NCBI RefSeq assembly: GCF_000367925.1 | Contig: NZ_KB849176.1 | Location: 186,001-250,000, forward strand | Direction: 5' to 3' | Length of the DNA stretch: 64,000 nucleotides | DNA from: Acinetobacter bohemicus ANC 3994 | Lineage (GTDB): Bacteria > Pseudomonadota > Gammaproteobacteria > Pseudomonadales > Moraxellaceae | In this document: positions 41,418-51,301 of the stretch, in pieces | Layout: each line of letters begins with the position of its first letter | Numbering within the stretch: the first letter of the stretch is position 1 | The notes under the pieces: model-generated | What the model was told of the DNA's origin: nothing | Database searches by the model: none | What the model saw: the letters and a program-made list of their open reading frames with translations, nothing else | Made by a program: the position numbers and the translations under genes

Positions 41418-42665
41418 ATGCCAACTACACGTCACATTTATTTGTTGTTGTTCTCTTTATATTGGGCACAAGGCTTACCTGTCGGTTTTATGACCCATGC
41501 TTTACCTGTGATTTTGCGTGCGCAAGGCGTGTCATTGGCACATATTGGTGGTTTTGGCTTATTGATGTTGCCGTGGTCAATTAAAATTTTTTGGGCACCC
41601 TTGGTTGACCATTTTGGTTATTCAGCCTTTGGACATTATCGGAGCTGGATTATTCCGACTCAGCTTTTGAGTGTGATCGTGCTCATTGGTTTATCCTTTT
41701 TACCCATACAGGCTTTAAATCAACCCGAATATTTGTTGGCTTTTTTTGTGGCTTTGCTCAGTATGAATGTGGTGGGGGCAACACAAGATATTGCCACCGA
41801 TGGCTTAGCGGTGAATCTGCTTAAAAATGAACAGCAACATTGGGGCAATACCTTTCAGGTGGTGGGTTCACGCTTAGGTTTCATTGTCGGTGGTGGTGCT
41901 ATTTTATGGGCACTGGATGGGTTAGATTGGCAAAATACTTTTTTAGTTTTGGCAGGACTGGTGCTGTTAAATACCTTGCCCATTTTATGTTTTAAAGAAC
42001 CGACACACTTTAAAACTTCTCAGCACGTGACTGACCAAAGCGTATTTAGCTGGAGCAAAGTCAAAGATTATGTATCTTATTTTCATCAAAGCCGTCATCT
42101 GTTTTTATGGTTGATGGTATTGATGACTTTTAAAATCGCCGATGGTTTGTCTGGCCCTTTACTGAAACCATTAATGATTGATCTGGGGCTGACATTTTCG
42201 CAAATTGGCATTTATGTGACCATGCTTGGCGCGTTGGCTGCATTAATGGGGGCAGGTATTGCAGGAATCAGCCTGAAATATATGTCTCGTGCAAATGCGC
42301 TATTGAGTTTTTCTGTTTTGAAAATTTTGAGTTTGGCTGCCTACACATGGTTAGCCTTTCAGTATGAAGCAAAACGGCAAATCGAGACGTGGATCATTTA
42401 TTTGATTAATGCCTTGGAAGATATGATTTCAGCCATGCTCTTGGTCATCATGCTGACTTTAGTGATGCAATATAGCCGTAAGCATTTGGCAGGCACAGAT
42501 TTTACTTTTCAGGTGGCACTACTGGCAACGGTCAGTGGGGGACTGTATAGCCTGAGTGGCATATTCGGTGATCTATGGGGCTATGCTCACTATTTAACAG
42601 GTATCACCTTGTTGGCGCTGATGTGTTTATTGCCTATTCTTCAATGGAAAAAGAGCATTTCATAA
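41418..42665 (+). CDS. MFS transporter of the AmpG / RhtX-FptX type
   Basis: Membrane protein of 415 residues with 12 helices. LYWAQGLPVGFMTHALPVILR at the start and VVGATQDIATDGLAVNLL near 125 are shared with AmpG (muropeptide uptake) and with the RhtX/FptX siderophore carriers (GATQDI-x-D pattern). Two long hydrophilic gaps lie near residues 200 and 315. Substrate not decided by sequence: muropeptide or siderophore. No siderophore gene is in the window. AAGG precedes ATG 41418. Confidence 0.8.
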   Translation: MPTTRHIYLLLFSLYWAQGLPVGFMTHALPVILRAQGVSLAHIGGFGLLMLPWSIKIFWAPLVDHFGYSAFGHYRSWIIPTQLLSVIVLIGLSFLPIQALNQPEYLLAFFVALLSMNVVGATQDIATDGLAVNLLKNEQQHWGNTFQVVGSRLGFIVGGGAILWALDGLDWQNTFLVLAGLVLLNTLPILCFKEPTHFKTSQHVTDQSVFSWSKVKDYVSYFHQSRHLFLWLMVLMTFKIADGLSGPLLKPLMIDLGLTFSQIGIYVTMLGALAALMGAGIAGISLKYMSRANALLSFSVLKILSLAAYTWLAFQYEAKRQIETWIIYLINALEDMISAMLLVIMLTLVMQYSRKHLAGTDFTFQVALLATVSGGLYSLSGIFGDLWGYAHYLTGITLLALMCLLPILQWKKSIS

Positions 42666-42935
42666 TTTGACGGGTTAAATTTTAGCGATGTTATGTCGCT
42701 GATTATCTGATTTTTGAAAGATTGAAAATTAGTTGAAATCTTCGCTTTTTCAATGCTTTTTCAATTATTTAAAAGTAGTTCATCCAAATGCTCAATGCTG
42801 TAAAAGTTTTTTAATTCAAATTAATATGCATTAAAAATCTAAGGATTAAATAAGATAAGTTAATAAAATTTAAATCATTTTTTAAAATATTTCTAAACAG
42901 TAACATCTGTTACAAAATAGTTTAGGGGTATTGAT

Positions 42936-44042
42936 ATGAAAACCAAAATTGCAGCAGCAATCGCTTTAACGTTATTGGCCGGATCTACATTTGCAGCACC
43001 TACTTTGTATGGCGAAATCGACGCAAGTTTAGATTACTTACCTGAAGATAATGCGACCAAGTCCGACAGTGATGTTTGGGAACTGAGTTCAAATAGTTCT
43101 TTTATCGGGATTAAAGGGGAAGAAAAGCTCACTGAACGCTTAAATGCAGTTTATGCAATTGAATGGGCGTTTAATGCCGATGGTGAAGGGGCTGACTGGG
43201 CTAAACGTAACCGTTTTGTCGGCTTAAAAGACAGTAAATTGGGGACTTTAAAAGTTGGTGCACATGACACGCCATTAAAACAATTTTCAAGCGTGGTCGA
43301 TACCTTCAATAACTATGTGGCAAATAAAGCAGATGTCAGTGGTATTTTTACCGGTGAAAACCGTGTCGCAAATGCTGTGGTGTATGAATCGCCTGCAATT
43401 GCATTGCCTACAGGTGCAATTAAAGTCAATGCATTATTGGCGACAGGGGAAGCCAGTGCAATTAAGTCGGACAATGGTGTGGTGAAAACCGCAGGTCGTG
43501 GTTTAGGTGATGCATGGTCGGCTTCGGTGGCTTATGAAAGCCCTGCTGTCATTGCAGGTATTGCTTATGATAAAGCAATTCCAAGTAACTTCCTTGGACG
43601 TGGTTTTGTCAATGCTTCAGAGCCACAAGTCACAGGTGGTTCATTATTTGCTGCCGCGAATACCATTCGTGCCATTGGTCGAGTGAATGTACAGGGTGGT
43701 TTAGCACTTAAAGCCTTATATCAAACCTCTGAAGTGGAACAAGCCGAAGGCAATGCAGTGGGGACTGAATTTATTGATGAGGCGCAAGGTTGGTTAGTGG
43801 GTGCAGAATATAATCTTCCAACGGCTAAAGCGTGGACAGTCAAAGCCCAATATAGTCAAAATAGCACCAGTTTTAAAAATGCGAGCGCTGATTTAGATGC
43901 CGAGCAAATTTTTGCAGGTGTAGATTATGCATTTAATAAACAAGTGAAAGCTTATGGTTATGCAGGTTATTTAACCCTTGAACGGGGTAATGCTGAAACC
44001 AAGCAGCCTGTGGTTGGTACGGGATTAGAATTTAAGTTTTAA
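42936..44042 (+). CDS. Gram-negative general porin (Omp32/OmpC-like trimeric family)
   Basis: Protein of 368 residues: a signal peptide (KTKIAAAIALTLLAGSTFA) cut before APTLYGEIDASLDY, then a 16-strand barrel in which strands end in aromatic residues, and a C-terminal phenylalanine (GTGLEFKF) needed for BAM recognition. The RFVGLKDSKLGTLKVGAHDTPLK segment near 92 is the loop-3 neighbourhood of the Neisserial-type porins. Lets small anionic solutes pass. A ribosome site AGGGG and a promoter region of about 270 bases precede ATG 42936; a strong terminator follows. Confidence 0.88.
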   Translation: MKTKIAAAIALTLLAGSTFAAPTLYGEIDASLDYLPEDNATKSDSDVWELSSNSSFIGIKGEEKLTERLNAVYAIEWAFNADGEGADWAKRNRFVGLKDSKLGTLKVGAHDTPLKQFSSVVDTFNNYVANKADVSGIFTGENRVANAVVYESPAIALPTGAIKVNALLATGEASAIKSDNGVVKTAGRGLGDAWSASVAYESPAVIAGIAYDKAIPSNFLGRGFVNASEPQVTGGSLFAAANTIRAIGRVNVQGGLALKALYQTSEVEQAEGNAVGTEFIDEAQGWLVGAEYNLPTAKAWTVKAQYSQNSTSFKNASADLDAEQIFAGVDYAFNKQVKAYGYAGYLTLERGNAETKQPVVGTGLEFKF

Positions 44043-44075
44043 TCGGTATTGAATTTATATTGCTGATTTTAAGTG

Positions 44076-44107
44076 AAAAAAAGGTGATGTTTAGATCACC
44101 TTTTTTT
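44076..44107 (+). terminator. Rho-independent terminator of the porin gene
   Basis: AAAAAAAGGTGAT pairs with ATCACCTTTTTTT around a short loop, 35 bases past the stop. Confidence 0.9.
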
Positions 44108-44170
44108 ATTTAAGTCATTTTTAAGTTTGGCGTTTTAAATTAAAGTATCAGTAAAAAGATTAGCCATAAA

Positions 44171-45841
44171 ATGATACTCAATACGCTTGTCCAGATACGG
44201 CATAAAATTAAGCCAATTTCTTTAAGCCATTTTAATTTATTGCTCGCGATTTGGTTGGGCATGGTACTCAATGTGGCTTTTTTTCAAAAAATTTATAATT
44301 TGACCCCTTATCAAGGTCCGAAAGCCTATTTGTTTTTAGGGGCGACGGTACTGGTGATTGTGGCCCTGTATAACTTTATTTTTCAGCTCTTGAATTGGAA
44401 ATGGACAGCAAAGCCGATTACGATTGCGCTGTTGTTTATCGGCGGTTTTGCTTCTTATGCCGTGACGTCTTTGGGCGTGCTTATTACCCCAGATCAAATT
44501 CAAAATTTGATGCAAACAGATGCTTCGGAAGCACGTGATACGTGGTCATGGCATTTAGTGCTATGGACGTTCGGGATGATCGTATTGCCGATAATTGTGG
44601 CTTTGATGGTCAAAATTAAACCTGAACCTATCGTTCGTCAACTCTGGACAAAAACACTGGCTTCGGTGCTTTCCTTGGCGATGATTGGTGGACTGTTATT
44701 TGTTTTTTATGTTGATTTTGCAGCAATTTTTCGTGAACATCGTGATTTAAAGAGTATGATTTCACCACAAAATATGATTTCATCATTCGCCTCATATTAT
44801 AAAAAGAAAACCCCGAAGGAAAATTTACCTTTAGTGACTTATGGTGAAGATGCACATTTGCTTGAGCAAGTGGGCGCACAGCAGAAACCGAAATTAATGG
44901 TTTTGGTGGTGGGTGAAACGGCTCGTGCAGAAAGCTTTTCTTTAAATGGTTATGCCAAAAATACCAATCCTGAATTATCTAAATTGGATATTATCAATTT
45001 CAATAATGTCAGTTCATGTGGTACAGCAACCGCTGTTTCAGTCCCGTGTATGTTTTCAGGCATGCCACGTAAAGACTATGATGAACAGCTTGCCAGTCAC
45101 CGTGAAGGGCTACTCGATATTGCACAGCGTGCAGGCTATAAAGTCACTTGGATTGATAATAATTCAGGTTGTAAAGGGGCTTGTGATCGTGTTGAACAGT
45201 ATCAAATTCCACAGCAGATTAAAGACAAATGGTGTACTAAAGATGGGGAATGTCATGATGAAATTTTGGTCGACAGTTTAAAAACTTACCTTGCCAATAT
45301 TCCTCAAGCCGACAAGACACCGCGCCTTATTGTATTACACCAAATGGGCAGTCATGGACCCGCTTATTACCAGCGTTCAACTGCCGCTTTTCAGCCCTTT
45401 AAACCGAGTTGTGATAGCAATGCCATTCAAGGTTGTAGCAGTACAGAACTATTAAATAGTTATGATAATTCAATTGTTTATACCGACCATGTGTTAAGTT
45501 CACTGATTCAGCAATTAAAAGCCAATAGCACGTTTCAAACGGGGTTTTGGTATTTATCCGATCATGGTGAATCAACGGGTGAGAGTGGTATGTATTTACA
45601 TGGCGCACCTTATGCGATTGCACCGACACAGCAGACGCATATTCCAATGTTAATGTGGTTTTCAGCAGAGTGGAGCAAACAAAATTCTGCGCAAATGACT
45701 TGCTTAGCCCAACAAAAAAGCAAAGAATTGAGTCAAGATAATTTGTTTCCAAGTTTGCTCAGCTTATTGGATGTAAAAACGCAGGTCATTGATGAAAAAC
45801 ATAATATGTTGCAGCAATGTCAATTGAAAACAAAGGCGTGA
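44171..45841 (+). CDS. pmrC: Lipid A phosphoethanolamine transferase
   Basis: Protein of 556 residues. Five membrane helices lie in residues 20-190 and the rest is a periplasmic alkaline-phosphatase-like domain. LMVLVVGETARAESFSLNGY near 240 binds zinc and holds the conserved glutamate; the phosphoethanolamine-accepting threonine lies in SSCGTATAVSVPCMFSGMP near 285; LSDHGESTGESGMYLHG near 465 completes the metal site. Six periplasmic cysteines should form three disulfides. It adds phosphoethanolamine to lipid A and lowers polymyxin binding. First gene of pmrCAB, ten bases before pmrA. Confidence 0.95.
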   Translation: MILNTLVQIRHKIKPISLSHFNLLLAIWLGMVLNVAFFQKIYNLTPYQGPKAYLFLGATVLVIVALYNFIFQLLNWKWTAKPITIALLFIGGFASYAVTSLGVLITPDQIQNLMQTDASEARDTWSWHLVLWTFGMIVLPIIVALMVKIKPEPIVRQLWTKTLASVLSLAMIGGLLFVFYVDFAAIFREHRDLKSMISPQNMISSFASYYKKKTPKENLPLVTYGEDAHLLEQVGAQQKPKLMVLVVGETARAESFSLNGYAKNTNPELSKLDIINFNNVSSCGTATAVSVPCMFSGMPRKDYDEQLASHREGLLDIAQRAGYKVTWIDNNSGCKGACDRVEQYQIPQQIKDKWCTKDGECHDEILVDSLKTYLANIPQADKTPRLIVLHQMGSHGPAYYQRSTAAFQPFKPSCDSNAIQGCSSTELLNSYDNSIVYTDHVLSSLIQQLKANSTFQTGFWYLSDHGESTGESGMYLHGAPYAIAPTQQTHIPMLMWFSAEWSKQNSAQMTCLAQQKSKELSQDNLFPSLLSLLDVKTQVIDEKHNMLQQCQLKTKA

Positions 45842-45851
45842 GTTTAAAAGC

Positions 45852-46529
45852 ATGACTAAAATATTAATGATTGAAGATGATTTTATGATTGCTGAATCAA
45901 GCATGACGTTATTGAAATATCAGCAATATGATGTGGAGTGGGTGAATAATGGCATTGATGGTTTAAAAAGGCTAAGCCAAGATAAGTTTAATATTGTTTT
46001 ACTTGACCTAGGTTTACCTATGATGGATGGTATGCAGGTGTTAAAACAAATTCGACAACAATGGCCTGCTTTACCTGTGCTGATTATTTCCGCCCGTGAC
46101 CAATTGCAAAACCGTGTTGATGGTTTGAATCAAGGTGCCGATGATTATCTGATTAAACCGTATGAGTTTGATGAATTGTTGGCCCGTATTCATGCTTTGT
46201 TACGCCGTAGTGGGGCAGAATTGGCGTTACATGACAGCCCACAAATTTTACGTTATGCCGATTTGGTCTTGGATGTCGAACAGCATATTGCCAAATATAA
46301 GGGGCAATATATTGATCTGTCGAATCGTGAATGGGCGATTCTGATTCCTTTGGTCAGTCATCCGAATAAAATATTTTCCAAAGCGAATTTAGAAGATAAA
46401 TTATATGACCTAGATAGTGAAATTAGCAGCAATACCATTGAGGTATATGTTCATCATTTACGTGCCAAACTCGGTAAAGATTTTATTCGCACCATTCGTG
46501 GATTAGGCTATCGACTTGGACAACTATAA
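45852..46529 (+). CDS. pmrA: Response regulator PmrA (OmpR family)
   Basis: Protein of 225 residues. Receiver domain residues 1-115: MIEDDFMIAESS, phosphoacceptor aspartate in NIVLLDLGLPMMDGMQVL (about 52), conserved lysine in GADDYLIKPYEFDELL. DNA-binding winged-helix domain residues 125-225 with SNTIEVYVHHLRAKLG and IRTIRGLGYRL. Regulates pmrCAB and lipid A change in Acinetobacter. It lies 10 bases after pmrC and 12 before pmrB, in one operon. Confidence 0.95.
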   Translation: MTKILMIEDDFMIAESSMTLLKYQQYDVEWVNNGIDGLKRLSQDKFNIVLLDLGLPMMDGMQVLKQIRQQWPALPVLIISARDQLQNRVDGLNQGADDYLIKPYEFDELLARIHALLRRSGAELALHDSPQILRYADLVLDVEQHIAKYKGQYIDLSNREWAILIPLVSHPNKIFSKANLEDKLYDLDSEISSNTIEVYVHHLRAKLGKDFIRTIRGLGYRLGQL

Positions 46530-46541
46530 GGTCAGCAACTG

Positions 46542-47852
46542 GTGCAATTGCAGTATTCATTAAAAAAACGTCTGATCATTTATATTTCTATTTTTAGTAT
46601 AGCCTTAGGGTGTTTACTGGTCTTTTCTGCGTATCGGATTTCGCTCGAAGAAATTGATGAAATTTTAGATGCGCAGATGCAAAATTTAGCTGAACGTGTC
46701 GCAACACATGACCCTGAACCGATTAAAAGTCACTTTGATCAAGCCAAGCATTATCATGAAGAAGATTTATTTGTCGATGTTTGGTCTTATGCCAACCAAG
46801 ACCATCAAAATCATGCTTTAAATTTATTGGTACATCCTGTGCAAAAAGCAGGTTTTTATACCCACAAAACAGAACAAGGGAATTGGCGTACTTATGTTCT
46901 ACCTTTAGAACATTATCAGATTCAAGTCAGCCAGCAACAATCGACCCGCCAGCATTTGGCCTTAGAACTTGCAGGCAGTATGTTTATTCCTTATTTGCTG
47001 TTTATGCCTTTTGTGATTTGGGGCTTAAGCTGGATTATTAGTCGCAGTTTACAGCCTTTAGATGATTTTAAAGAGGAAGTAGCACATCGAGATTCAGACG
47101 AATTAAGTGCAATCCAATTCAATCATTATCCTGTTGAAATTGTGCCGACCATTATTGAAATGAATTATTTGTTTGAGCGTATTTCACAGTCACAACAAGA
47201 ACAGCGCCAATTTATTGCCGATGCAGCACATGAACTGCGTACACCCATCACGGCCTTAAATTTACAAATGCAAATTCTGCTGAAACAACTTCCTGACAAT
47301 CCAGATTTACAGAATTTAAGTAAAGGCTTAATCCGCATTCAGCATTTGATCAGTCAGTTACTCAATTTGGCGAAACAAGATGCTTCAATTTTAGAGCTTG
47401 AGACCAAACAGCCGTTTTTACTGAATCAGGTTGCGGCCAATTGTGTCGAGCAATTGATTCACTTGGCGATGCAAAAAGAAATTGATTTAGGTATGGAGCG
47501 CCAAGACAATATTGTGCTGCACAGCCAAGAATCAGCCGTACATTCGATTATTTTTAATTTGATTGATAACGCGATTAAATACACCCCCAATCAAGGGGTG
47601 ATTAACGTATCTGTATTTGAACAGGCGGGTTTTGCCATGATTCAAATTGAAGATAGTGGGCCGGGTATTGCCCCTGAATTACATGAGAAAATTCTAAAAC
47701 GTTTTTATCGGGTCCATCATCATTTAGAAATAGGCAGCGGTTTGGGTTTGTCGATTGTCGATAAAGCCACAGAACGATTGGGGGGAACCATCTCCTTTGG
47801 CCAGAGTGCAAGTTTGGGTGGCTTACAGGTCAATGTGCAATTGCCACTATAG
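46542..47852 (+). CDS. pmrB: Sensor histidine kinase PmrB
   Basis: Protein of 436 residues that starts with GTG (46542) after AAGG. Two membrane helices (residues 12-30 and 145-165) border a periplasmic sensor domain; then HAMP-like linker, the H-box ADAAHELRTPITAL with the phosphorylated histidine near 230, N-box IIFNLIDNAIKYTPNQ near 335 and the G-boxes IEDSGPGIAPE and GSGLGLSIVDKATERLGG. Phosphorylates PmrA in answer to signals such as metals or acid. Changes in this gene and in pmrA are known to raise colistin resistance in Acinetobacter; I cannot judge from the sequence whether any are present. Confidence 0.95.
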   Translation: MQLQYSLKKRLIIYISIFSIALGCLLVFSAYRISLEEIDEILDAQMQNLAERVATHDPEPIKSHFDQAKHYHEEDLFVDVWSYANQDHQNHALNLLVHPVQKAGFYTHKTEQGNWRTYVLPLEHYQIQVSQQQSTRQHLALELAGSMFIPYLLFMPFVIWGLSWIISRSLQPLDDFKEEVAHRDSDELSAIQFNHYPVEIVPTIIEMNYLFERISQSQQEQRQFIADAAHELRTPITALNLQMQILLKQLPDNPDLQNLSKGLIRIQHLISQLLNLAKQDASILELETKQPFLLNQVAANCVEQLIHLAMQKEIDLGMERQDNIVLHSQESAVHSIIFNLIDNAIKYTPNQGVINVSVFEQAGFAMIQIEDSGPGIAPELHEKILKRFYRVHHHLEIGSGLGLSIVDKATERLGGTISFGQSASLGGLQVNVQLPL

Positions 47853-47879
47853 CGCTACATGACTTCGGCAGATGAATGC

Positions 47880-48563
47880 TTAGGGTTGCTCTTGGACAAG
47901 ATTAAATTTTTTATCATATAAGAGATAAAAAATGACATTTATTAACCAAATAATCCATGCTGTCCACAAATTATGACTTAAAAAATGGGCGCCTCGCATC
48001 ATCTGTGCCCAACCCATGGCAAAACCCAGAATCAAACCCGAGAACAGAAAAAAATAAGCACGTTTTTGATTGGATTGGCGAAAGACAAAATATCCGGCCA
48101 TGAGTGCAAAGCCTGTGGAGGCATGTCCACCGGGGAAACAATGGCCTTTGGTGGTGGAAAAGTCCCAAAAGAAACCTTGCGGTGTAGGAATCGTGGTATT
48201 CCACGGGCAGGCATGGGCAGATTGGGATTTTAATAGCCCAATGATTGAGGTCGAGAAAATGACCATGGCAAAGAAATAGCCATAGTTCCAACGTAGCGAT
48301 TTTATGGTTTCAAATTTGAAAGAGCCTAGCCAAAGCAGCAAAAAACTGGCATAGACCAAAATCAACAGATCTTTGACATAACGATGATTGAGCTCCGCTA
48401 AATACCAGTTATCTCGCAATAAAAACTGTCCTGATTTACTTACCCACGGGTCAATCAAGGCAAGATCCAGTGAACCACCGATAGGAAAGCATACCCAAAG
48501 TATGCAGAAGCTCATGACCAAAAAGCAGCCTTGATAAAGAGTGAAGCGTTGCTTATCGTACAT
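47880..48563 (-). CDS. PAP2-family membrane phosphatase
   Basis: Protein of about 227 residues with five or six membrane helices. Phosphatase motifs: KSQSAHACPWN near 110 (the K-x6-P motif with unusual CPW), CFPGGHASTGFAL near 145 and RGAHFLSHNLWTAW near 195 carrying the catalytic histidines. These are type 2 phosphatidic acid phosphatases; members near pmrCAB or eptA act on lipid A or lipid carrier phosphates. The gene runs convergent to pmrB, with only 27 bases between stop codons, which suggests a linked role in lipid A phosphate modification. ATG 48563 or 48575 can start it. Confidence 0.85.
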   Translation of the reverse strand: MYDKQRFTLYQGCFLVMSFCILWVCFPIGGSLDLALIDPWVSKSGQFLLRDNWYLAELNHRYVKDLLILVYASFLLLWLGSFKFETIKSLRWNYGYFFAMVIFSTSIIGLLKSQSAHACPWNTTIPTPQGFFWDFSTTKGHCFPGGHASTGFALMAGYFVFRQSNQKRAYFFLFSGLILGFAMGWAQMMRGAHFLSHNLWTAWIIWLINVIFYLLYDKKFNLVQEQP

Positions 48564-48776
48564 AGAAAAGATCAATGGATTTTATTTGTGTTATTACAAC
48601 AACAAAAACTTAATTGAGACTTAACTGTTGACCCAACGGCTTTGCTCAATCTTGAGCAAAGTAGTGCTGCATTTGCTTTAGGTTGTAGCGAATCGTCATA
48701 AGCATATGCAGGAAACAGCATAATCCAAGATATTTTCAGTGCTACATTAGCCAATAAAATTTGCGTAGATTTTAAA

Positions 48777-49463
48777 ATGACGATTCGTGCAGTTTTGTTT
48801 GATCTTGATAATACTTTAACCCATCGTGATCAAAGTATTGTCGCTTATAGTCAGCATTTGGCTGATCACTATCAACACCAATTACAGCATGATGAGCGCA
48901 ATCTAATTCAGTCGATTATTCGCCGTATTGATCATGGTGGATACCCTAAAAAAGAATACTTAACTCATCCGAGTATTGCTGCTTCTGTGGCCTATGCGTT
49001 ACAGCAAGAATTAAGCTGGAATAGCTTGCCAGATTTGGATGAATTATCGCAGTTTTGGTTTCAGCAATTTGGACTTTCAGCCGTAGCGATGCCGGGGGCA
49101 AAAAGTCTATTAACCGAATTAAAGCAGCGTGGTTACAAACTGGCCGTGATTTCGAATGGGGGGCATGCAACGCGATTAAGCATTTTACAAGGATTAGGTT
49201 TTAGTCATTATTTTGATGCAATTGTCAGTTCTGGCTTGCTGGGGATAAGCAAACCGAATCCTGAGATTTTTCTACATACCAGCCGTCAATTGGGTGCGTC
49301 TGCACAACATTGTCTTTATGTTGGTGATCATCCGATGAATGATATACAAGGTGCAACCGATGCTGGAATGACGGCGATTTGGTTGGAAGGTTTTCATGAT
49401 GCGGGTGAACATCGCCCGATAAACAGGATTCAAAATTTAGCTGAGATTAAGCAGTTTTTATAG
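48777..49463 (+). CDS. HAD-superfamily hydrolase
   Basis: Protein of 228 residues. HAD motif I FDLDNTLTHRD at residues 8-18, motif II VISNGG near 125, motif III lysine near KPNPEIF (160) and motif IV GDHPMNDIQGATDAGMTAIWL near 185-205. It hydrolyses phosphate esters of small metabolites; members of this subgroup include phosphoglycolate phosphatase and haloacid dehalogenase-like proteins, and the substrate is not clear here. Divergent from the PAP2 gene and convergent with amt. Confidence 0.85.
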   Translation: MTIRAVLFDLDNTLTHRDQSIVAYSQHLADHYQHQLQHDERNLIQSIIRRIDHGGYPKKEYLTHPSIAASVAYALQQELSWNSLPDLDELSQFWFQQFGLSAVAMPGAKSLLTELKQRGYKLAVISNGGHATRLSILQGLGFSHYFDAIVSSGLLGISKPNPEIFLHTSRQLGASAQHCLYVGDHPMNDIQGATDAGMTAIWLEGFHDAGEHRPINRIQNLAEIKQFL

Positions 49464-49541
49464 GCTTTATTTTTTGGTCTTTATGCGCTTATTTTGCTGT
49501 TTGTGACAATGTGAGAATAATAGTTTGAGTATTGATATAGG

Positions 49542-49568
49542 CAAAAAAAAGCGACTCTTTCGAGTCGC
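49542..49568 (-). terminator. Rho-independent terminator of the amt gene
   Basis: GCGACTC (49551-49557) pairs with GAGTCGC (49562-49568); on the minus strand eight T follow. It lies 21 bases after the amt stop. Confidence 0.88.
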
Positions 49569-49588
49569 GCTGAAAATCAAAATAGGAT

Positions 49589-50776
49589 TTAAAACATAGC
49601 ATCTTCTGAATTAGCTGAAATTTTATGGATGGATAAGTCCGCACCACGAAATTCATCTTCTTGGGATAAACGAATACCCATGGTGGCTTTAAGTGTACCA
49701 TAAACCAAAAAGCCGCCAGCAAGTGCAATGCCAATTGCAAGCAGAGTACCAATTATTTGAGAAATCATGGAAACACCACCGAGTCCACCGAGCCATTTTT
49801 GACCAAAAAGTCCAACAGCTAAGCCACCCAATGTACCACATATACCATGTAGTGGCCAAACACCCAGTACATCGTCAACTTTAAGTTTATTTTGCGTGTA
49901 GGTAAAGAGTTTCACAAAAATCATGCCTGCAACTGCTCCAATTATAAGCGCCCCAACAGGATGCACCACATCAGAACCGGCACAAATCGCCACTAAACCT
50001 GCCAATGGACCATTATGTAAAAAGCCAGGGTCATTTTTACCCATAAAGTTTGCTGCAATGGTGCCACCGACCATCGCCATCAATGAATTGATAGCCACTA
50101 AACCTGAAATTGCATCAAGACGCTGTGCGCTCATCACGTTAAAACCGAACCAACCAACGATTAAAATCCATGAACCCAGTGCTAAAAAAGGAATAGAAGA
50201 AGGTGGGTGCGCACTGACACGACCATCTTTTTTATAGCGACCATGACGGGCGCCGAGTAAAATCACAGCGACTAAGGCAATCCATCCTCCCATTGCATGA
50301 ACCACGATGGAACCCGCAAAATCATGGAAATTGGCACCAAAAGTCGTTTCTAACCACTTTTGTAGTCCAAAGTTGCCATTCCATACAATCCCTTCAAAGA
50401 AAGGGTAAATTAACGCCACTAACAATAAAGTTGCAATCGCTTGCGAGCGCATTTTGGCACGTTCAGCAATACCACCTGAAATAATGGCCGGAATAGCTGC
50501 GGCAAAAGTCAGTAGAAAAAAACAGCGCATCAGGTTATAGCCATGATCTGCGGCTAAGGTTGTCCCCATATGGAAAAAATGTTGTCCATACGCAATATAA
50601 TAACCGACAAAAAAGTAAGCGATGGCAGAAAGGGCGAAGTCCGTTAGAATTTTACTTAGCGCATTGACTTGGTTTTTATGGCGCACAGTGCCGAGTTCCA
50701 AGAATGCAAAACCTGCATGCATGGCTAAAACTAAAACTGCACCAAGAAGGAGAAAGAGTAAATCTGTATTTTGCAT
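49589..50776 (-). CDS. amt: Ammonium transporter (Amt/MEP family)
   Basis: Membrane protein of 395 residues with eleven helices and no cleaved signal. Family motifs are GFAFLELGTVRHKN near residue 22, the DFAGSIVVHAMGGWIALVAVI segment near 150 (contains the conserved His of the twin-His pore), GSWILIVGWFGFNVMSA near 195 and the second pore histidine in WPLHGICGTLGGLAVGLF near 305. It conducts ammonium into the cell. No glnK gene is adjacent, which is unusual since PII is often coupled to Amt. It ends at its own terminator. Confidence 0.92.
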   Translation of the reverse strand: MQNTDLLFLLLGAVLVLAMHAGFAFLELGTVRHKNQVNALSKILTDFALSAIAYFFVGYYIAYGQHFFHMGTTLAADHGYNLMRCFFLLTFAAAIPAIISGGIAERAKMRSQAIATLLLVALIYPFFEGIVWNGNFGLQKWLETTFGANFHDFAGSIVVHAMGGWIALVAVILLGARHGRYKKDGRVSAHPPSSIPFLALGSWILIVGWFGFNVMSAQRLDAISGLVAINSLMAMVGGTIAANFMGKNDPGFLHNGPLAGLVAICAGSDVVHPVGALIIGAVAGMIFVKLFTYTQNKLKVDDVLGVWPLHGICGTLGGLAVGLFGQKWLGGLGGVSMISQIIGTLLAIGIALAGGFLVYGTLKATMGIRLSQEDEFRGADLSIHKISANSEDAMF

Positions 50777-51301
50777 TTTATAGCCCCATTCTAGTGCGTT
50801 AATTCACAAAAAGAAGTTTAGTATAACGATGTGATGGTTTTCGTGAAGATGTTCGAGAAAGGGAAATTTTGATTAAGCTGTGCTAAAAAATAACAAGACT
50901 CGATATAAAGCAAGGTTGTGCACCATATTGGCATTCATGCATTTTTTTGGAGCATTTTTAGTAGAAGGGTGTTTTTATAAGATATTGAATATTAATAATA
51001 AAATATAAAAACTTGGTTTGGCTGAAGCTCATGTTTTTTTAAATGTAAATGCTGTCGGTTGAAAAAAAATATTCAAAAGATAAAAATAATTAAAAGATAA
51101 GCTCTAAAAATGCATTTTGATGAGGCTGTTTTAGCGGTTTTTATCATCCATTATGGTGCATTTTGAAAATTATTTTGATTTCGCAATTTAACTAAAAAGA
51201 GGGAAGCGATAAAAATCCAGTAATGCACTGTTTGCTTTCGAATAATGAAATCACAATAAAAAAGCAGACCCTTTGATCTGCTTTTTTGAATGCTTTTTAC
51301 T
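50777..51301. other. Intergenic region between amt and the glt operon
   Basis: About 525 bases, mostly A/T-rich. It holds the amt promoter (to the left) and the terminator of the glt operon at 51258-51287. Nothing else seen. Confidence 0.5.
51258..51287 (-). terminator. Terminator of the gltIJKL operon
   Basis: AAAAAAGCAGA (51258-51268) pairs perfectly with TCTGCTTTTTT (51277-51287). It lies 14 bases after the gltL stop. Confidence 0.92.
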
